DNA of 64,000 bases, taken from positions 310,001 through 374,000 of the forward strand of contig NZ_JAHXPB010000001.1 in NCBI RefSeq assembly GCF_023147505.1. Direction: 5' to 3'. The stretch's first letter is position 1, and each line of letters opens with the position of its first letter. The notes below the pieces were generated by a model that did no database searches, had not been told where the DNA came from, and worked only from the letters and a program-made list of their open reading frames with translations. A program made the position numbers and the translations under genes. Shown piece after piece: positions 24,030 to 32,240 of this stretch. The stretch is from Brevundimonas sp. EYE_349 (lineage in GTDB: Bacteria; Pseudomonadota; Alphaproteobacteria; Caulobacterales; Caulobacteraceae).

Positions 24030-24403
24030 ACCGTATCGAACCGAACGCCCTTCTGGCCCTCAGCACGGGCGTGGCCCTGGCGCTTTTGCTCATGACCGCC
24101 AGCGTGTTCGGGGAGCCGGGCAATACGCTGAAATACGTCCTGTCGGCCGTAGTCTGCGCCGGCACCTTCGTGCTGTTGAACGGGCGGGTGGCGCGGATGA
24201 TGAAGCGGCCGGCGGTCCAGCCGATGATCCACGGGGACGCCCCCGGCACGGCCGTCTGGTCGGGCCTTTTTCCGCTGATGGTCATCGCCATGGCCTGCGC
24301 GCCGGTCTTCTTCCCCGGTCATGACTACGGCCTGCTGGTCATCATCGCATCGGTCATCTTCGGCGCGACAGTGGACTCCGCCGTCCGAGCGCGTCGCCTC
24401 TAG
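24026..24403 (+). CDS. small integral membrane protein downstream of phaC
   Basis: A 125-residue membrane protein with four hydrophobic segments (about 8-29, 36-53, 79-98 and 100-118). I do not recognise its family. The TTG start at 24026 overlaps the phaC stop (TTGA), so it is translationally coupled to PHA synthase. The stop region overlaps that of convergent msrB by 4 bp. A link to PHA metabolism is suggested only by position. Confidence 0.66.
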   Translation: MNRIEPNALLALSTGVALALLLMTASVFGEPGNTLKYVLSAVVCAGTFVLLNGRVARMMKRPAVQPMIHGDAPGTAVWSGLFPLMVIAMACAPVFFPGHDYGLLVIIASVIFGATVDSAVRARRL

Positions 24404-24903
24404 GCGGCTGCGAACTTCAGCGCTACGCCATTGTTGCAGTAACGTAGGCCCGTCGGGCGCGGGCCGTCCGGGAAGACATGGCCCTGGTGGGCCAAACAGC
24501 GGGCGCAATGGTATTCGGTGCGTGGAACGCCGATGGCCAGATCGCGCTTCTTGCCGATATTGGCGGCGATCACGTCGTAGAAGCTGGGCCAGCCCGTGCG
24601 GGAATCGAACTTCCATTCCGATCGGAACAGCGCCAGATCGCATCCCCTGCACGAGAAGACGCCGCGTGCATGCTGGTCGTTCAAGGGGCTGGAATAGGGA
24701 CGTTCGGTTCCGTCGTGCCGCATGACGCGCCAGGAGGCGTCGCCCAAGCGTCGTCGCCAATCCGCATCCGACACCCGACGATAGGACGAGGCGGCGTACT
24801 GACTTTCCCCGGCTTCGGACATCTCGGGCGAACAGGCGGAAAGAGCGAGCGCGCCGGCGCTCATCAGAAGGCCCCGGCGATGCAGGATCAGGGACTGGGT
24901 CAT
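24400..24903 (-). CDS. msrB: peptide methionine (R)-S-oxide reductase MsrB, exported lipoprotein form
   Basis: A 167-residue MsrB that reduces methionine-R-sulfoxide in proteins. The core has RTGWPSFYD, zinc cysteines C85, C88, C133, C136, and the catalytic Cys C156 in GLRYCNNGV. The N-terminus is a signal peptide with an RR pair (LHRRGLLMSAGALALSAC) and a lipobox ending in C24, so the enzyme should sit in the periplasm, anchored to membrane, where it would repair oxidised envelope proteins. Whether Tat or Sec exports it is not certain. No msrA is adjacent. Confidence 0.9.
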   Translation of the reverse strand: MTQSLILHRRGLLMSAGALALSACSPEMSEAGESQYAASSYRRVSDADWRRRLGDASWRVMRHDGTERPYSSPLNDQHARGVFSCRGCDLALFRSEWKFDSRTGWPSFYDVIAANIGKKRDLAIGVPRTEYHCARCLAHQGHVFPDGPRPTGLRYCNNGVALKFAAA

Positions 24904-24943
24904 GTCCCTGATACGACGAAGGCCGCCGAATGGTTTCAGCGCC

Positions 24944-25879
24944 TCAGATCAGGCCTGTCGCCTCGTCCAGGCCCAGCATGATGTTCAGGTTCTGAACCGC
25001 CGCGCCCGAGGCGCCCTTGCCCAGATTGTCCAGCAGGGCGACCAGCCGCGCCTGTTCGCCATTGCGATCACCGAACACGTGCAGCCGCAAGCGGTTGGTG
25101 CCGTTCAGACCCTCGGGCTCGATACCGGCCATGGCCTCGGTCTCCTCCAGATCCGCGACCTCGACGAAACGCTGGCCGTCATAGGCCTCGACCAGGGCGC
25201 CGTGCAGCCGTTCGACCGAGGGCGTTTCGGGCAGCGCCGCCAGATGCAGCGGAACCTCGACCAACATGCCCTGGCGATAGGCGCCGACGGCGGGCGTGAA
25301 CAGGACGTCGCGGCTCAGCCCCGCATGCCGGGTCATCTCGGGCACATGTTTGTGCTTCAGCGTCAGCCCATAGGCGCGATAGGCGGTCGCGGCGCCGGGC
25401 GCTTCGAACTCGGCGATCATGGCCTTGCCGCCACCGGAATAGCCCGACACCGCATTGACCGTGATCGGATAGTTGGCCGGAACCAGACCCGCCTTCACCA
25501 GCGGCCGCATCAAACCGATGAAACCCGTCGGATAGCATCCGGGATTCGACACGAACTGGGATCGCGCGATCAGCGCGCGCTGCCCCGCATCCATTTCTGG
25601 AAAGCCGTAGGCCCAGCCTGGCGCGACCCGATAGGCGGTCGAGGCGTCGATCACCTTCACGGACGGGTTCTCGACCATCGTCACGGCTTCCCTCGCCGCA
25701 TCGTCGGGCAGGCACAGGATCACGGCGTCTGCACCGTTCAACGCCTCGCGCCGCGCCTCCACATCGCGACGACGCTCCCCCAGCAGGACCAGTTCCAGAT
25801 CCGGGCGCGCTTCCAGCCGCTCGCAGATCTCAAGCCCCGTGGTGCCGGCCTCGCCGTCGATGAAGATGGTGTGGGTCAT
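24944..25879 (-). CDS. argC: N-acetyl-gamma-glutamyl-phosphate reductase (type 2 ArgC)
   Basis: A 311-residue NADP-dependent reductase of arginine synthesis that converts N-acetylglutamyl phosphate to the semialdehyde. N-terminal FIDGEAGTTGLEI is the nucleotide-binding loop; C115 in SNPGCYPTG is the catalytic cysteine; SGYSGGGKAMI follows. Length and the missing insert identify the short, type 2 form. Start ATG 25879. It lies just beyond the rpsI terminator on the same strand and so is probably transcribed from its own promoter in the 25880-25980 gap or by weak read-through. Confidence 0.93.
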   Translation of the reverse strand: MTHTIFIDGEAGTTGLEICERLEARPDLELVLLGERRRDVEARREALNGADAVILCLPDDAAREAVTMVENPSVKVIDASTAYRVAPGWAYGFPEMDAGQRALIARSQFVSNPGCYPTGFIGLMRPLVKAGLVPANYPITVNAVSGYSGGGKAMIAEFEAPGAATAYRAYGLTLKHKHVPEMTRHAGLSRDVLFTPAVGAYRQGMLVEVPLHLAALPETPSVERLHGALVEAYDGQRFVEVADLEETEAMAGIEPEGLNGTNRLRLHVFGDRNGEQARLVALLDNLGKGASGAAVQNLNIMLGLDEATGLI

Positions 25880-25920
25880 CTGTCTCTCCCGTCCCTTCTC
25901 CGCTTAAGGAGCAAAGGCGC

Positions 25921-25956
25921 AAGAAAAAGGGCGCTCCGGGTGTCCCCGAAGCGCCC
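25921..25956 (-). terminator. Rho-independent terminator of rplM-rpsI
   Basis: On the minus strand a 12-bp stem (one T-G wobble) with a 4-nt loop spans 25956-25929 and is followed by TTTTTCTT (25928-25921). It lies 24 bp after the rpsI stop, a textbook intrinsic terminator. Confidence 0.85.
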
Positions 25957-25980
25957 AAAATCCGAACCGCGTGAACGCGA

Positions 25981-26475
25981 TCAGCGCTTCGAGAACTGGA
26001 AGCTGCGGCGCGCCTTGGCGCGGCCGTACTTCTTGCGCTCGACGACGCGGCTGTCGCGGGTCAGGAAGCCGTGCGGCTTCAGAACCTTGCGGAGTTCCGG
26101 TTCGAAGTGCGTCAGGGCGTGCGACAGGCCGTGGCGGATGGCGCCGGCCTGGCCCGACAGGCCCGAACCCTCGACGGTGCAGATCACGTCATACTGGGTG
26201 GCGCGGTCGGCGACGTTCAGCGGCTGGGCCACCATCATCTGCAGAACCGGACGGGCGAAATAGGAGGCCACGTCCTTGCCGTTCACGGTGATCTTGCCGG
26301 CGCCGGGCTTCACCCACACGCGGGCGATGGCGTTCTTGCGCTTGCCGGTCGAATAGGCGCGGCCCTGCGCGTCCAGCTTCTGGACGTAGACGGGCGCGTC
26401 GTTCTCGGCCGAGGCCGACAGGCCCTTCAGGGCGTCAAAGCCGGTGGCGGTTTCGGTGTTGGTCACGTCGGTCAT
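25981..26475 (-). CDS. rpsI: 30S ribosomal protein S9
   Basis: A 164-residue S9. The C-terminal 130 residues are the universal domain: [30 protein letters not shown], and the terminal Lys/Arg-rich tail [17 protein letters not shown] that reaches the P-site tRNA. About 35 acidic N-terminal residues precede it, an extension common in alphaproteobacterial S9. Start ATG 26475 is 2 nt after the rplM stop. The same frame is open through rplM, but that is a shadow. Confidence 0.96.
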   Translation of the reverse strand: MTDVTNTETATGFDALKGLSASAENDAPVYVQKLDAQGRAYSTGKRKNAIARVWVKPGAGKITVNGKDVASYFARPVLQMMVAQPLNVADRATQYDVICTVEGSGLSGQAGAIRHGLSHALTHFEPELRKVLKPHGFLTRDSRVVERKKYGRAKARRSFQFSKR

Positions 26476-26477
26476 GC

Positions 26478-26954
26478 TCAGACGCTCCGGGTGTTCTTGG
26501 GCGACGCCGACTTGAAGTCGATCGTTTCCGGTTGCTGGGCTTCGTGGTCGTGCTGGCTGCCGGCGAACAGGCGCAGGTGCGTCATCTGCTTGCGGGCCAG
26601 GGGGCTTTCCTTGGGCAGCATGCGCTCGACGGCCTTCTCGAGCACGCGCTCGGGGAAGCGACCGCCCAGAACCTTTTCCGGGGTCGTCGACTTGACGCCG
26701 CCGGGGTGGCCCGTGTGGCGATAGTAGATCTTGTCGGTGTTCTTCTTGCCGGTGAACACCACCTTGTCGACGTTGGTGACCACGACGTAGTCGCCGCAAT
26801 CGACGTGCGGGGTGTAGTCGCCGCGGTGCTTGCCGCGCAGACGGTTGGCGATGAAGGTCGCGAGGCGGCCCACGACGACGCCTTCGGCGTCGATGTGGAT
26901 CCACTTCTTCTCGACCTCGGCCGGCTTCAACGAAGCCGTGGTGCTCTTCAGCAT
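26478..26954 (-). CDS. rplM: 50S ribosomal protein L13
   Basis: A 158-residue L13, an early-assembly protein of the large subunit. Signatures: [36 protein letters not shown], and the conserved [15 protein letters not shown] 26954 gives the normal N-terminus ([11 protein letters not shown]). It forms the usual rplM-rpsI operon with a good promoter at 27015-27043 and a terminator after rpsI. Confidence 0.96.
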   Translation of the reverse strand: MLKSTTASLKPAEVEKKWIHIDAEGVVVGRLATFIANRLRGKHRGDYTPHVDCGDYVVVTNVDKVVFTGKKNTDKIYYRHTGHPGGVKSTTPEKVLGGRFPERVLEKAVERMLPKESPLARKQMTHLRLFAGSQHDHEAQQPETIDFKSASPKNTRSV

Positions 26955-27014
26955 GAGGGGGTTCCTGGAGACGAAAATCGGGTCCGGCCCCCGAAGGAAC
27001 CGAATGAAGGCGCG

Positions 27015-27043
27015 CTGATACCGGAGACGATCAGTCGCGTCAA
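27015..27043 (-). promoter_or_regulatory. housekeeping promoter of rplM-rpsI
   Basis: On the minus strand TTGACG (27043-27038), 17 nt, TATCAG (27020-27015). Both hexamers are near consensus and the spacing is ideal. Transcription would begin near 27008, giving a leader of about 54 nt to the rplM ATG. Confidence 0.6.
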
Positions 27044-27216
27044 TGCGCAAGATCGGCGTCCGCATGATGTAAGTATCGGATTTTTATACATATTTGCAAT
27101 GCGGTATCAAAATACCCGACTGCATAACCCGTATGGACGTTACAAAATAACAAATTCTGTCATCAAACCATGACGTTTTGCCGCCATCCGGGGCGCCAAG
27201 CCTTTCGGAGCATCCC

Positions 27217-28614
27217 ATGCATCTTCATCGTCGCGGACTGATCGCCTCCAGCGCCGCCCTCGCCTTCTCGGGTCTAGCCCGAAGCGTCCAGGCGGCCGAG
27301 GAGACCTATCTGAACGAGGTCGAAGGTTATGGTCCGCTGACGCGCGATCCCAACGGCCTGCTGGATCTGCCGGACGGCTTTTCCTACCGAATCGTGTCCC
27401 AGGGCGGCGAGACCATGGCGGATGGTCTGCTGGTCCCCGGTCAATTCGACGGCATGGGCTGTTTCGGCCTGGGCGGGACGCGCGTCGCCCTGGTCCGCAA
27501 CCATGAACTGAAAGGGTCGTCCGCCGCGCACCGCAACTGGGGACCGGGGGGCTATAATCAGCAGCGGATCGGCCTGCTGGATGCAACGTGCGCCTATGAC
27601 ACCTATAAGGACGGCCGCCCTCTGCCCGGCGGCACGACTACGGTGGTCTATGACCTGGCGACCGGCAAGACCGAGCGCCAGCACCTCAGCCTGGCGGGCA
27701 CCAGCACCAACTGCTGTGGCGGGCCGACGCCCTGGGGTTCATGGCTGACCTGTGAAGAGACTCAGGAGACGCCTGCCGACGCCGACGTAAACAAGGCCCA
27801 CGGCTATGTCTTCGAGGTGCCGTCGCGCGCCGAGGGGCTGGTGGATCCCATTCCCTTGACCGCCATGGGCCGGTTCGACCACGAGGCTGTGTGCGTCGAT
27901 CCGCGCACCGGCATCGTCTATCTGACTGAGGATAAGCAGGACGGCCTGTTCTATCGCTTCATCCCCGAGAGGCCGAGAGAACTGGCCAGGGGCGGCCGGT
28001 TGCAGGCCATGGTCGTGCGCGCGCGGCAAGGGGCTGACACCTCCAACCACCAGGATCGGCTGTGGTCGGTCGGCGACTGGCTGGACGTGAACTGGATCGA
28101 CATGGCCGAGGTCGACAGCCCCAAGGGCGACCTGCGCCAGCGGGGTCACACAGACGGCGCCGCCCTGGTCGCCCGGGGCGAAGGCGTCTGGTGGGGCGAC
28201 GGCGAGCTTTATCTGACCGCCACCTCGGGTGGGCCGATCCAGCGGGGGCAGATACTGCGCTACGTCCCCTCGCCCGACGAAGGCCGTGCGGGCGAGGCGC
28301 GTCGACCGGGCCGGCTTCAGTTGTTCGTCGAAAGCACGAATGAGAAGACGCTCAACATGGGCGACAACATCACCGTCGCCCCTTGGGGCCATCTGATCGT
28401 ATGCGAGGACAACTATTCCAGCGACATCAGGAACCACCTGAAAGGCGTGACGCCGGACGGCAAGATCTACACCCTGGGCCGCAATGTGTTTCAGGGAAAC
28501 TCGGAGTTCGCAGGCGCGGTCTTCTCGCCGGACGGATCGACCCTGTTCGTCAACATCCAGTATCCCGGCATGACCCTGGCGATCACCGGCCCATGGCGCG
28601 CGGCCCGGACATGA
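27217..28614 (+). CDS. PhoX-like (DUF839) phosphatase, Tat-exported
   Basis: A 465-residue DUF839/PhoX-family protein. The signal peptide HRRGLIASSAALAFSGLA has the twin arginines of Tat export, needed because PhoX folds around Fe/Ca in the cytoplasm. The family metal-site block NCCGGPTPWGSWLTCEET is present, as is DNITVAPWGHLIVCED. It is shorter than classical PhoX (about 640 residues), so its alkaline phosphatase activity is likely but not certain. ATG 27217 has GGAG 6 nt upstream. One CTGTCAT PhoB half-site (27157-27163) lies in the promoter region, but the second half is poor. Confidence 0.84.
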   Translation: MHLHRRGLIASSAALAFSGLARSVQAAEETYLNEVEGYGPLTRDPNGLLDLPDGFSYRIVSQGGETMADGLLVPGQFDGMGCFGLGGTRVALVRNHELKGSSAAHRNWGPGGYNQQRIGLLDATCAYDTYKDGRPLPGGTTTVVYDLATGKTERQHLSLAGTSTNCCGGPTPWGSWLTCEETQETPADADVNKAHGYVFEVPSRAEGLVDPIPLTAMGRFDHEAVCVDPRTGIVYLTEDKQDGLFYRFIPERPRELARGGRLQAMVVRARQGADTSNHQDRLWSVGDWLDVNWIDMAEVDSPKGDLRQRGHTDGAALVARGEGVWWGDGELYLTATSGGPIQRGQILRYVPSPDEGRAGEARRPGRLQLFVESTNEKTLNMGDNITVAPWGHLIVCEDNYSSDIRNHLKGVTPDGKIYTLGRNVFQGNSEFAGAVFSPDGSTLFVNIQYPGMTLAITGPWRAART

Positions 28615-29683
28615 AGATGCGGGGCTGGGCGCGCAGCACCAGCCACAGGTTCGCCGTCGCCAAGGCCAGGACGACGGCGGCCCCGCCCTGGTGCAGCACC
28701 CCCAGCCACACCGGCACGGCGTTGATCAGGGTGACTACGCCCAGCAGGGCCTGGGCCCAGATCGCGCCGGCCAAGGCGAAGGCGCCGAACCCCATGCCTT
28801 CGGCCACGCGCCAACGCCAGGCCTGGAAGGCGTAGACGGTGACGGCGATCAGCAGTCCATAGGCGACCATTCGGTGGTTGAACTGGGTCAGGGCCTGATC
28901 GTGCAGCAGGGCGCCCGCCCCCAGGCTCCAGTCAGCCGGCGGCAGGACCTGGCCGTTCATCAGGGGCCAGTCGGTATAGACCAGCCCGGCATGACCCCCG
29001 GCGACCAGGGCGCCCAACAGGCACTGCAGGAAGACCAGCCCCAGCAGCAGACCCGCGCCCCGCGCCCAGCCGGCAGGCGGACGACCGTGATCCTGGCCGC
29101 TCCAGGCCTCCAGCCCGGTCCAGATCAAGGCGGCGAACAGAACGAAGGCCAGGCCCAAGTGAGTCGCTAACCGCTCGGGCGCGACACTCACGCGCTCGGA
29201 CAGGCCGCTGGACACCATCCACCAGCCGATCAGCCCCTGAAGCCCGCCCAGCGCCAGCAGAACCACACAGCGCCAGATCAGCCGATCCGGCATAGCCCAT
29301 TGACGAAACACCGAGCGCGGCGGCGCGGCGCGGCACAGCAGGAAGAAGACCAGCGGCAGGGCGAACACCGCCCCGACCAGCCGCCCGATCAGCCGGTGCA
29401 GCCATTCCCACCAGAAGATGCCCCGGAACTCCCCCAGGCTCATGCCGGCGTTGATCTGGGCGTATTGGGGAATCTGTTTGTACTTCTCGAACGCCTCGTT
29501 CCACTGGGCGTCGTTCAGAGGCGGGATGGCGCCCATGATGGGCTTCCACTCGGTGATCGACAGGCCCGAACCCGTCAGGCGCGTAATGCCGCCGATGACG
29601 ACCATCAGGAACACGATGACCGCCGTGGCGAACAGCCACGCGGCCACGGCGCGATTGCGATCTGGATTTCCGAAACGGTTCAT
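28583..29683 (-). CDS. ctaA: heme A synthase CtaA
   Basis: A 366-residue, eight-helix membrane enzyme that oxidises heme O to heme A for aa3-type cytochrome oxidase. The four conserved histidines are in WWEWLHRLIGR, THLGLAF, QFNHRMVAYG and VLHQGG. The N-terminal GGITRLTGSGLSITEWKPI block is diagnostic of the alphaproteobacterial and mitochondrial type. ATG 29683 fits homologues. The 3' end overlaps the convergent PhoX-like gene by 32 bp. ctaB and ctaCDE are not nearby. Confidence 0.95.
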   Translation of the reverse strand: MNRFGNPDRNRAVAAWLFATAVIVFLMVVIGGITRLTGSGLSITEWKPIMGAIPPLNDAQWNEAFEKYKQIPQYAQINAGMSLGEFRGIFWWEWLHRLIGRLVGAVFALPLVFFLLCRAAPPRSVFRQWAMPDRLIWRCVVLLALGGLQGLIGWWMVSSGLSERVSVAPERLATHLGLAFVLFAALIWTGLEAWSGQDHGRPPAGWARGAGLLLGLVFLQCLLGALVAGGHAGLVYTDWPLMNGQVLPPADWSLGAGALLHDQALTQFNHRMVAYGLLIAVTVYAFQAWRWRVAEGMGFGAFALAGAIWAQALLGVVTLINAVPVWLGVLHQGGAAVVLALATANLWLVLRAQPRIFMSGPRAMGR

Positions 29684-29818
29684 TCGACGCCCGACGCTGA
29701 CCCGGATATGCTGTCGCGCTCGACCATGACCAAATCGCGACCGTGGCGGTATGCCCCGGTCTCGACGCAAGATCGAGTCGGATTGAGTTAACGGCGCTGA
29801 CGCCGCAGGAGATCAGGG

Positions 29819-30070
29819 TTGCAGTACGCCGATATCGCCGCCGCCATCGCAGGTGGATTGCTTCTGGCCTGGATCGCGGACCTGCTGACCGGGCGTCGCG
29901 GATTCGGCGGGACGTCGCTGGTGTCCGGGGTCGGCCTGGTCTGCGGCTGGTTCCTGGCGGTGCGGGTGTTTGCGATCGGCACGATGGACAGCTGGGTTTG
30001 GGTGCCCTGGGCCCTGGTCGGATCTGGGGTCTGCCTGGTCGCCTTCTTCCTATTCAGGAACAAGCGCTGA
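29819..30070 (+). CDS. small membrane protein, GlsB/YeaQ/YmgE-like
   Basis: An 83-residue protein with three hydrophobic segments (about 5-24, 32-52 and 60-78). Size, Gly-rich helices and topology resemble GlsB/YeaQ/YmgE stress proteins, but the match is weak and I offer it only as a possibility. The TTG at 29819 is preceded by CAGGAG at about 7 nt. The stop overlaps the ATG of the next gene by 1 nt. Confidence 0.55.
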   Translation: MQYADIAAAIAGGLLLAWIADLLTGRRGFGGTSLVSGVGLVCGWFLAVRVFAIGTMDSWVWVPWALVGSGVCLVAFFLFRNKR

Positions 30071-30264
30071 TGCCGCCCCGCGCGCGTCGATTCGTCGCCG
30101 CGATCGGCGTGCTGGCCTTTCTGGTCTTCTGGGTCTGGAGCCTGATCGCCCTGCGCGGCCTGTTCCCGGCCTCGGCCTGGATCGACTTCATCTTCTTCGG
30201 CGTGGGCGGCACGGCCTGGGGCCTGCCGTTGATCCCATTGCTGAAGTGGGCCGAACGCGGCTGA
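30070..30264 (+). CDS. DUF2842 small membrane protein
   Basis: A 64-residue protein with two transmembrane helices (about 9-30 and 36-58) and a positively charged N-terminus (PPRARR). The order of features and the ending LPLIPLLKWAERG fit DUF2842, a short alphaproteobacterial family of unknown function. The ATG shares a base with the preceding stop (TGATG), so the two small genes form an operon. tRNA-Pro follows on the other strand. Confidence 0.7.
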   Translation: MPPRARRFVAAIGVLAFLVFWVWSLIALRGLFPASAWIDFIFFGVGGTAWGLPLIPLLKWAERG

Positions 30265-30330
30265 GGCCGGATATGGCGATGGGGCCGCCCGCAAGGACGA
30301 CCCCACCATCAACATTCTATTTTTCAAGAA

Positions 30331-30407
<77 letters not shown>

Positions 30408-30466
30408 AAGGCGCTCCCTATAGACGGGGGAATCCGGGATCGCAAACGCTAAAACGACTTATCCAC

Positions 30467-30871
30467 CTACCGCGCGAGAATGGCGTCCAGCCGGGCCTTG
30501 GCCTGTTCCAGATCGGCTAGAAGCCGCTGCAAACCGGAGGTTTCAAGTCGCGCCGCATCGGGGGTCGGCGTCTGTTCGCGCGGCCCGTCCTCGATCAGAT
30601 CGGCGGCGTCGGCGCCCACCAGCTTTTTCAGCCCCTGCTCCTTGTGCAGACGCTGGACGCCGCGAATGGTCAGACCGTCGTCATGCAGCAGCCGCTTGAC
30701 CGTCTTGAGCACCAGAACGTCCTGCGGTCGATAGAATCGACGCCCGCCGGCGCGTTTGACCGGCGTTACGAACTCGAACTTGGTTTCCCAGAATCGAAGC
30801 ACATGCTGCGGCGCCCCGACCTCTTCGGCCGCTTCGGAAATGCTGCGAAAGGCGCCGGGGCTCTTGGCCAC
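30467..30871 (-). CDS. MerR-family transcriptional regulator
   Basis: A 134-residue MerR-type regulator. The winged-helix starts FRSISEAAEEVGAPQHVLRFWE and continues with RAGGRRFYRPQDV, then a short helical region (residues 60-130) with no metal-binding cysteines. A MerR gene of this type regularly follows ihfA in alphaproteobacteria. The start must lie close to the ihfA stop; GTG 30871, 5 nt after it, is the only near start codon in frame. The long frame upstream inside ihfA is a shadow. Target genes unknown. Confidence 0.82.
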   Translation of the reverse strand: MAKSPGAFRSISEAAEEVGAPQHVLRFWETKFEFVTPVKRAGGRRFYRPQDVLVLKTVKRLLHDDGLTIRGVQRLHKEQGLKKLVGADAADLIEDGPREQTPTPDAARLETSGLQRLLADLEQAKARLDAILAR

Positions 30872-30876
30872 CAGCG

Positions 30877-31185
30877 TCAGGCCTCGACAACGGCGTCGTG
30901 AACCCGGCTTTTCATGATCTGGGAGGCGCGGAAGCTGATGACGCGGCGCGGATTGATGGCCGCCGGCTCGCCCGTCTTGGGGTTGCGACCCATGCGGGCG
31001 CGCTTCTCGCGAACCTGAAAGACGCCGAACCCCGACAGTTTCACCGTCTCGCCGCGTTCCAGCGATTCGACGATCAGCTCCAGCGTTCGTTCGACTAGTG
31101 CCGAACATTCCTGACGCGACAGACCGACCTCGTCGTGGACGGCCTCGCACAGATCCGCGCGGGTCACAGTCTGTTGGCTGGCCAT
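30877..31185 (-). CDS. ihfA: integration host factor subunit alpha
   Basis: A 102-residue DNA-bending HU/IHF-family protein. TVTRADLCEAVHDEVGLSRQ is the IHF-alpha N-terminus; the beta arm is GRNPKTGEPAAINPRRVISF with the intercalating Pro. IHF-alpha pairs with IHF-beta and, in Caulobacter, supports sigma-54 flagellar promoters. Two ATGs are in tandem (31188 and 31185); the second is 5 nt from GGGGG and is preferred. Operon order is plsX-fabH-ihfA-merR, as in many relatives. Confidence 0.95.
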   Translation of the reverse strand: MASQQTVTRADLCEAVHDEVGLSRQECSALVERTLELIVESLERGETVKLSGFGVFQVREKRARMGRNPKTGEPAAINPRRVISFRASQIMKSRVHDAVVEA

Positions 31186-31262
31186 CATATCCCCCGCTCG
31201 CGCGATCAACTCGTTGTCATAGGGACGCAAAGGCCCCGAAAAATCAATGCCGCTAGGCGACT

Positions 31263-32240
31263 TTAGAGCCGCAGGGCGCAGGCGCCCCAGGTCAGGCCGC
31301 CGCCCATGGCCTCAAGCAGCACCATGTCGCCCTTCTTGATGCGGCCGTCTTGGATCGCGGCGTCCAGCGCCAGCGGGATGGAGGCGGCAGAGGTGTTGGC
31401 GTGCGTGGCGACGGTCGAGATCACCTTGTTCTCGTCCAGCCCCAGGCGGTCGCCCACGCCCTTGATGATGCGCTGATTGGCCTGATGAGGCACGAACCAG
31501 TCGACGTCCGAAATCTGGATGTTCGCCGCTGCACAGGCCGCGGTGATTCCCTCAGCGATATTGACGACCGCATGACGGAAGACCTGGTTTCCGGCCATGC
31601 GCAGATGCCCGACCGTGCCGGTCGTCGCAGGCCCGCCGTCGACATAGAGAAGGTCGGTCTTGGAACCGTCCGCGCGCAAAGCGAAGCCCAGCATCCCCTG
31701 ATCGTCCGATGTCCCCTGCCCTTCGCGCGGCTCCAGCACGACCGCGCCGGCGCCATCGCCGAACAGGACGCAGGTGGTTCGGTCGGTCCAGTCCATCAGC
31801 CGAGTCATTTCTTCGGCCCCGATCACCAGGGCGCATTTCGACAGGCCGCGCGCCACGAAACCGTCGGCGACGCTGAGCGCATAGACGAAGCCCGAACAGA
31901 CCGCCTGGACATCGAAGGCCACGCCCACGCCGGCCCCCAGCTTGCTTTGAACGATGGAGGCCACGGCCGGGAAGGTCATGTCCGGCGTGGTGGTGGCCAC
32001 GATGATCAGATCGACGTCCGTCGGCGTCTTGCCGGCGTCCGCCAGAGCTTTCCTGGCCGCCTCGACCGCCAGGTCGCTGGTCGGCTGGTCGTCGCGCGCC
32101 TTGTGGCGCTGCTTGATGCCGGTGCGTTCCTGGATCCATTCGTCGGAGGTGTCGACGATCTTGGCCAGATCGGCGTTGGTGACGATCTGCTCCGGCAGGA
32201 AGGAGCCGACGCCGGTGACGACGCTGCGGGTGACGCTCAC
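31263..32240 (-). CDS. fabH: 3-oxoacyl-ACP synthase III FabH
   Basis: A 325-residue ketoacyl-ACP synthase III, which starts fatty-acid synthesis by condensing acetyl-CoA with malonyl-ACP. The Cys-His-Asn triad is C115 (AVCSGF), H252 (VPHQANQRI) and N282 (HANTSA). The GTG start overlaps the plsX stop (GTGA, 32240-32237). Length is normal. Confidence 0.96.
   Translation of the reverse strand: MSVTRSVVTGVGSFLPEQIVTNADLAKIVDTSDEWIQERTGIKQRHKARDDQPTSDLAVEAARKALADAGKTPTDVDLIIVATTTPDMTFPAVASIVQSKLGAGVGVAFDVQAVCSGFVYALSVADGFVARGLSKCALVIGAEEMTRLMDWTDRTTCVLFGDGAGAVVLEPREGQGTSDDQGMLGFALRADGSKTDLLYVDGGPATTGTVGHLRMAGNQVFRHAVVNIAEGITAACAAANIQISDVDWFVPHQANQRIIKGVGDRLGLDENKVISTVATHANTSAASIPLALDAAIQDGRIKKGDMVLLEAMGGGLTWGACALRL

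Noticed and set aside
25981..26904. Long frame that would fuse part of L13 to S9
   Set aside because: The upstream part is a wrong-frame reading of rplM; the real S9 begins at ATG 26475.
27157..27176. PhoB box before the PhoX-like gene
   Set aside because: Only one half-site (CTGTCAT) is good; the second half (CCATGAC) matches at 3 of 7 positions.
30265..30330. Terminator after the DUF2842 gene
   Set aside because: The GGGG/CCCC pairing is short and imperfect, and the T-rich stretch is not adjacent to a stable stem.
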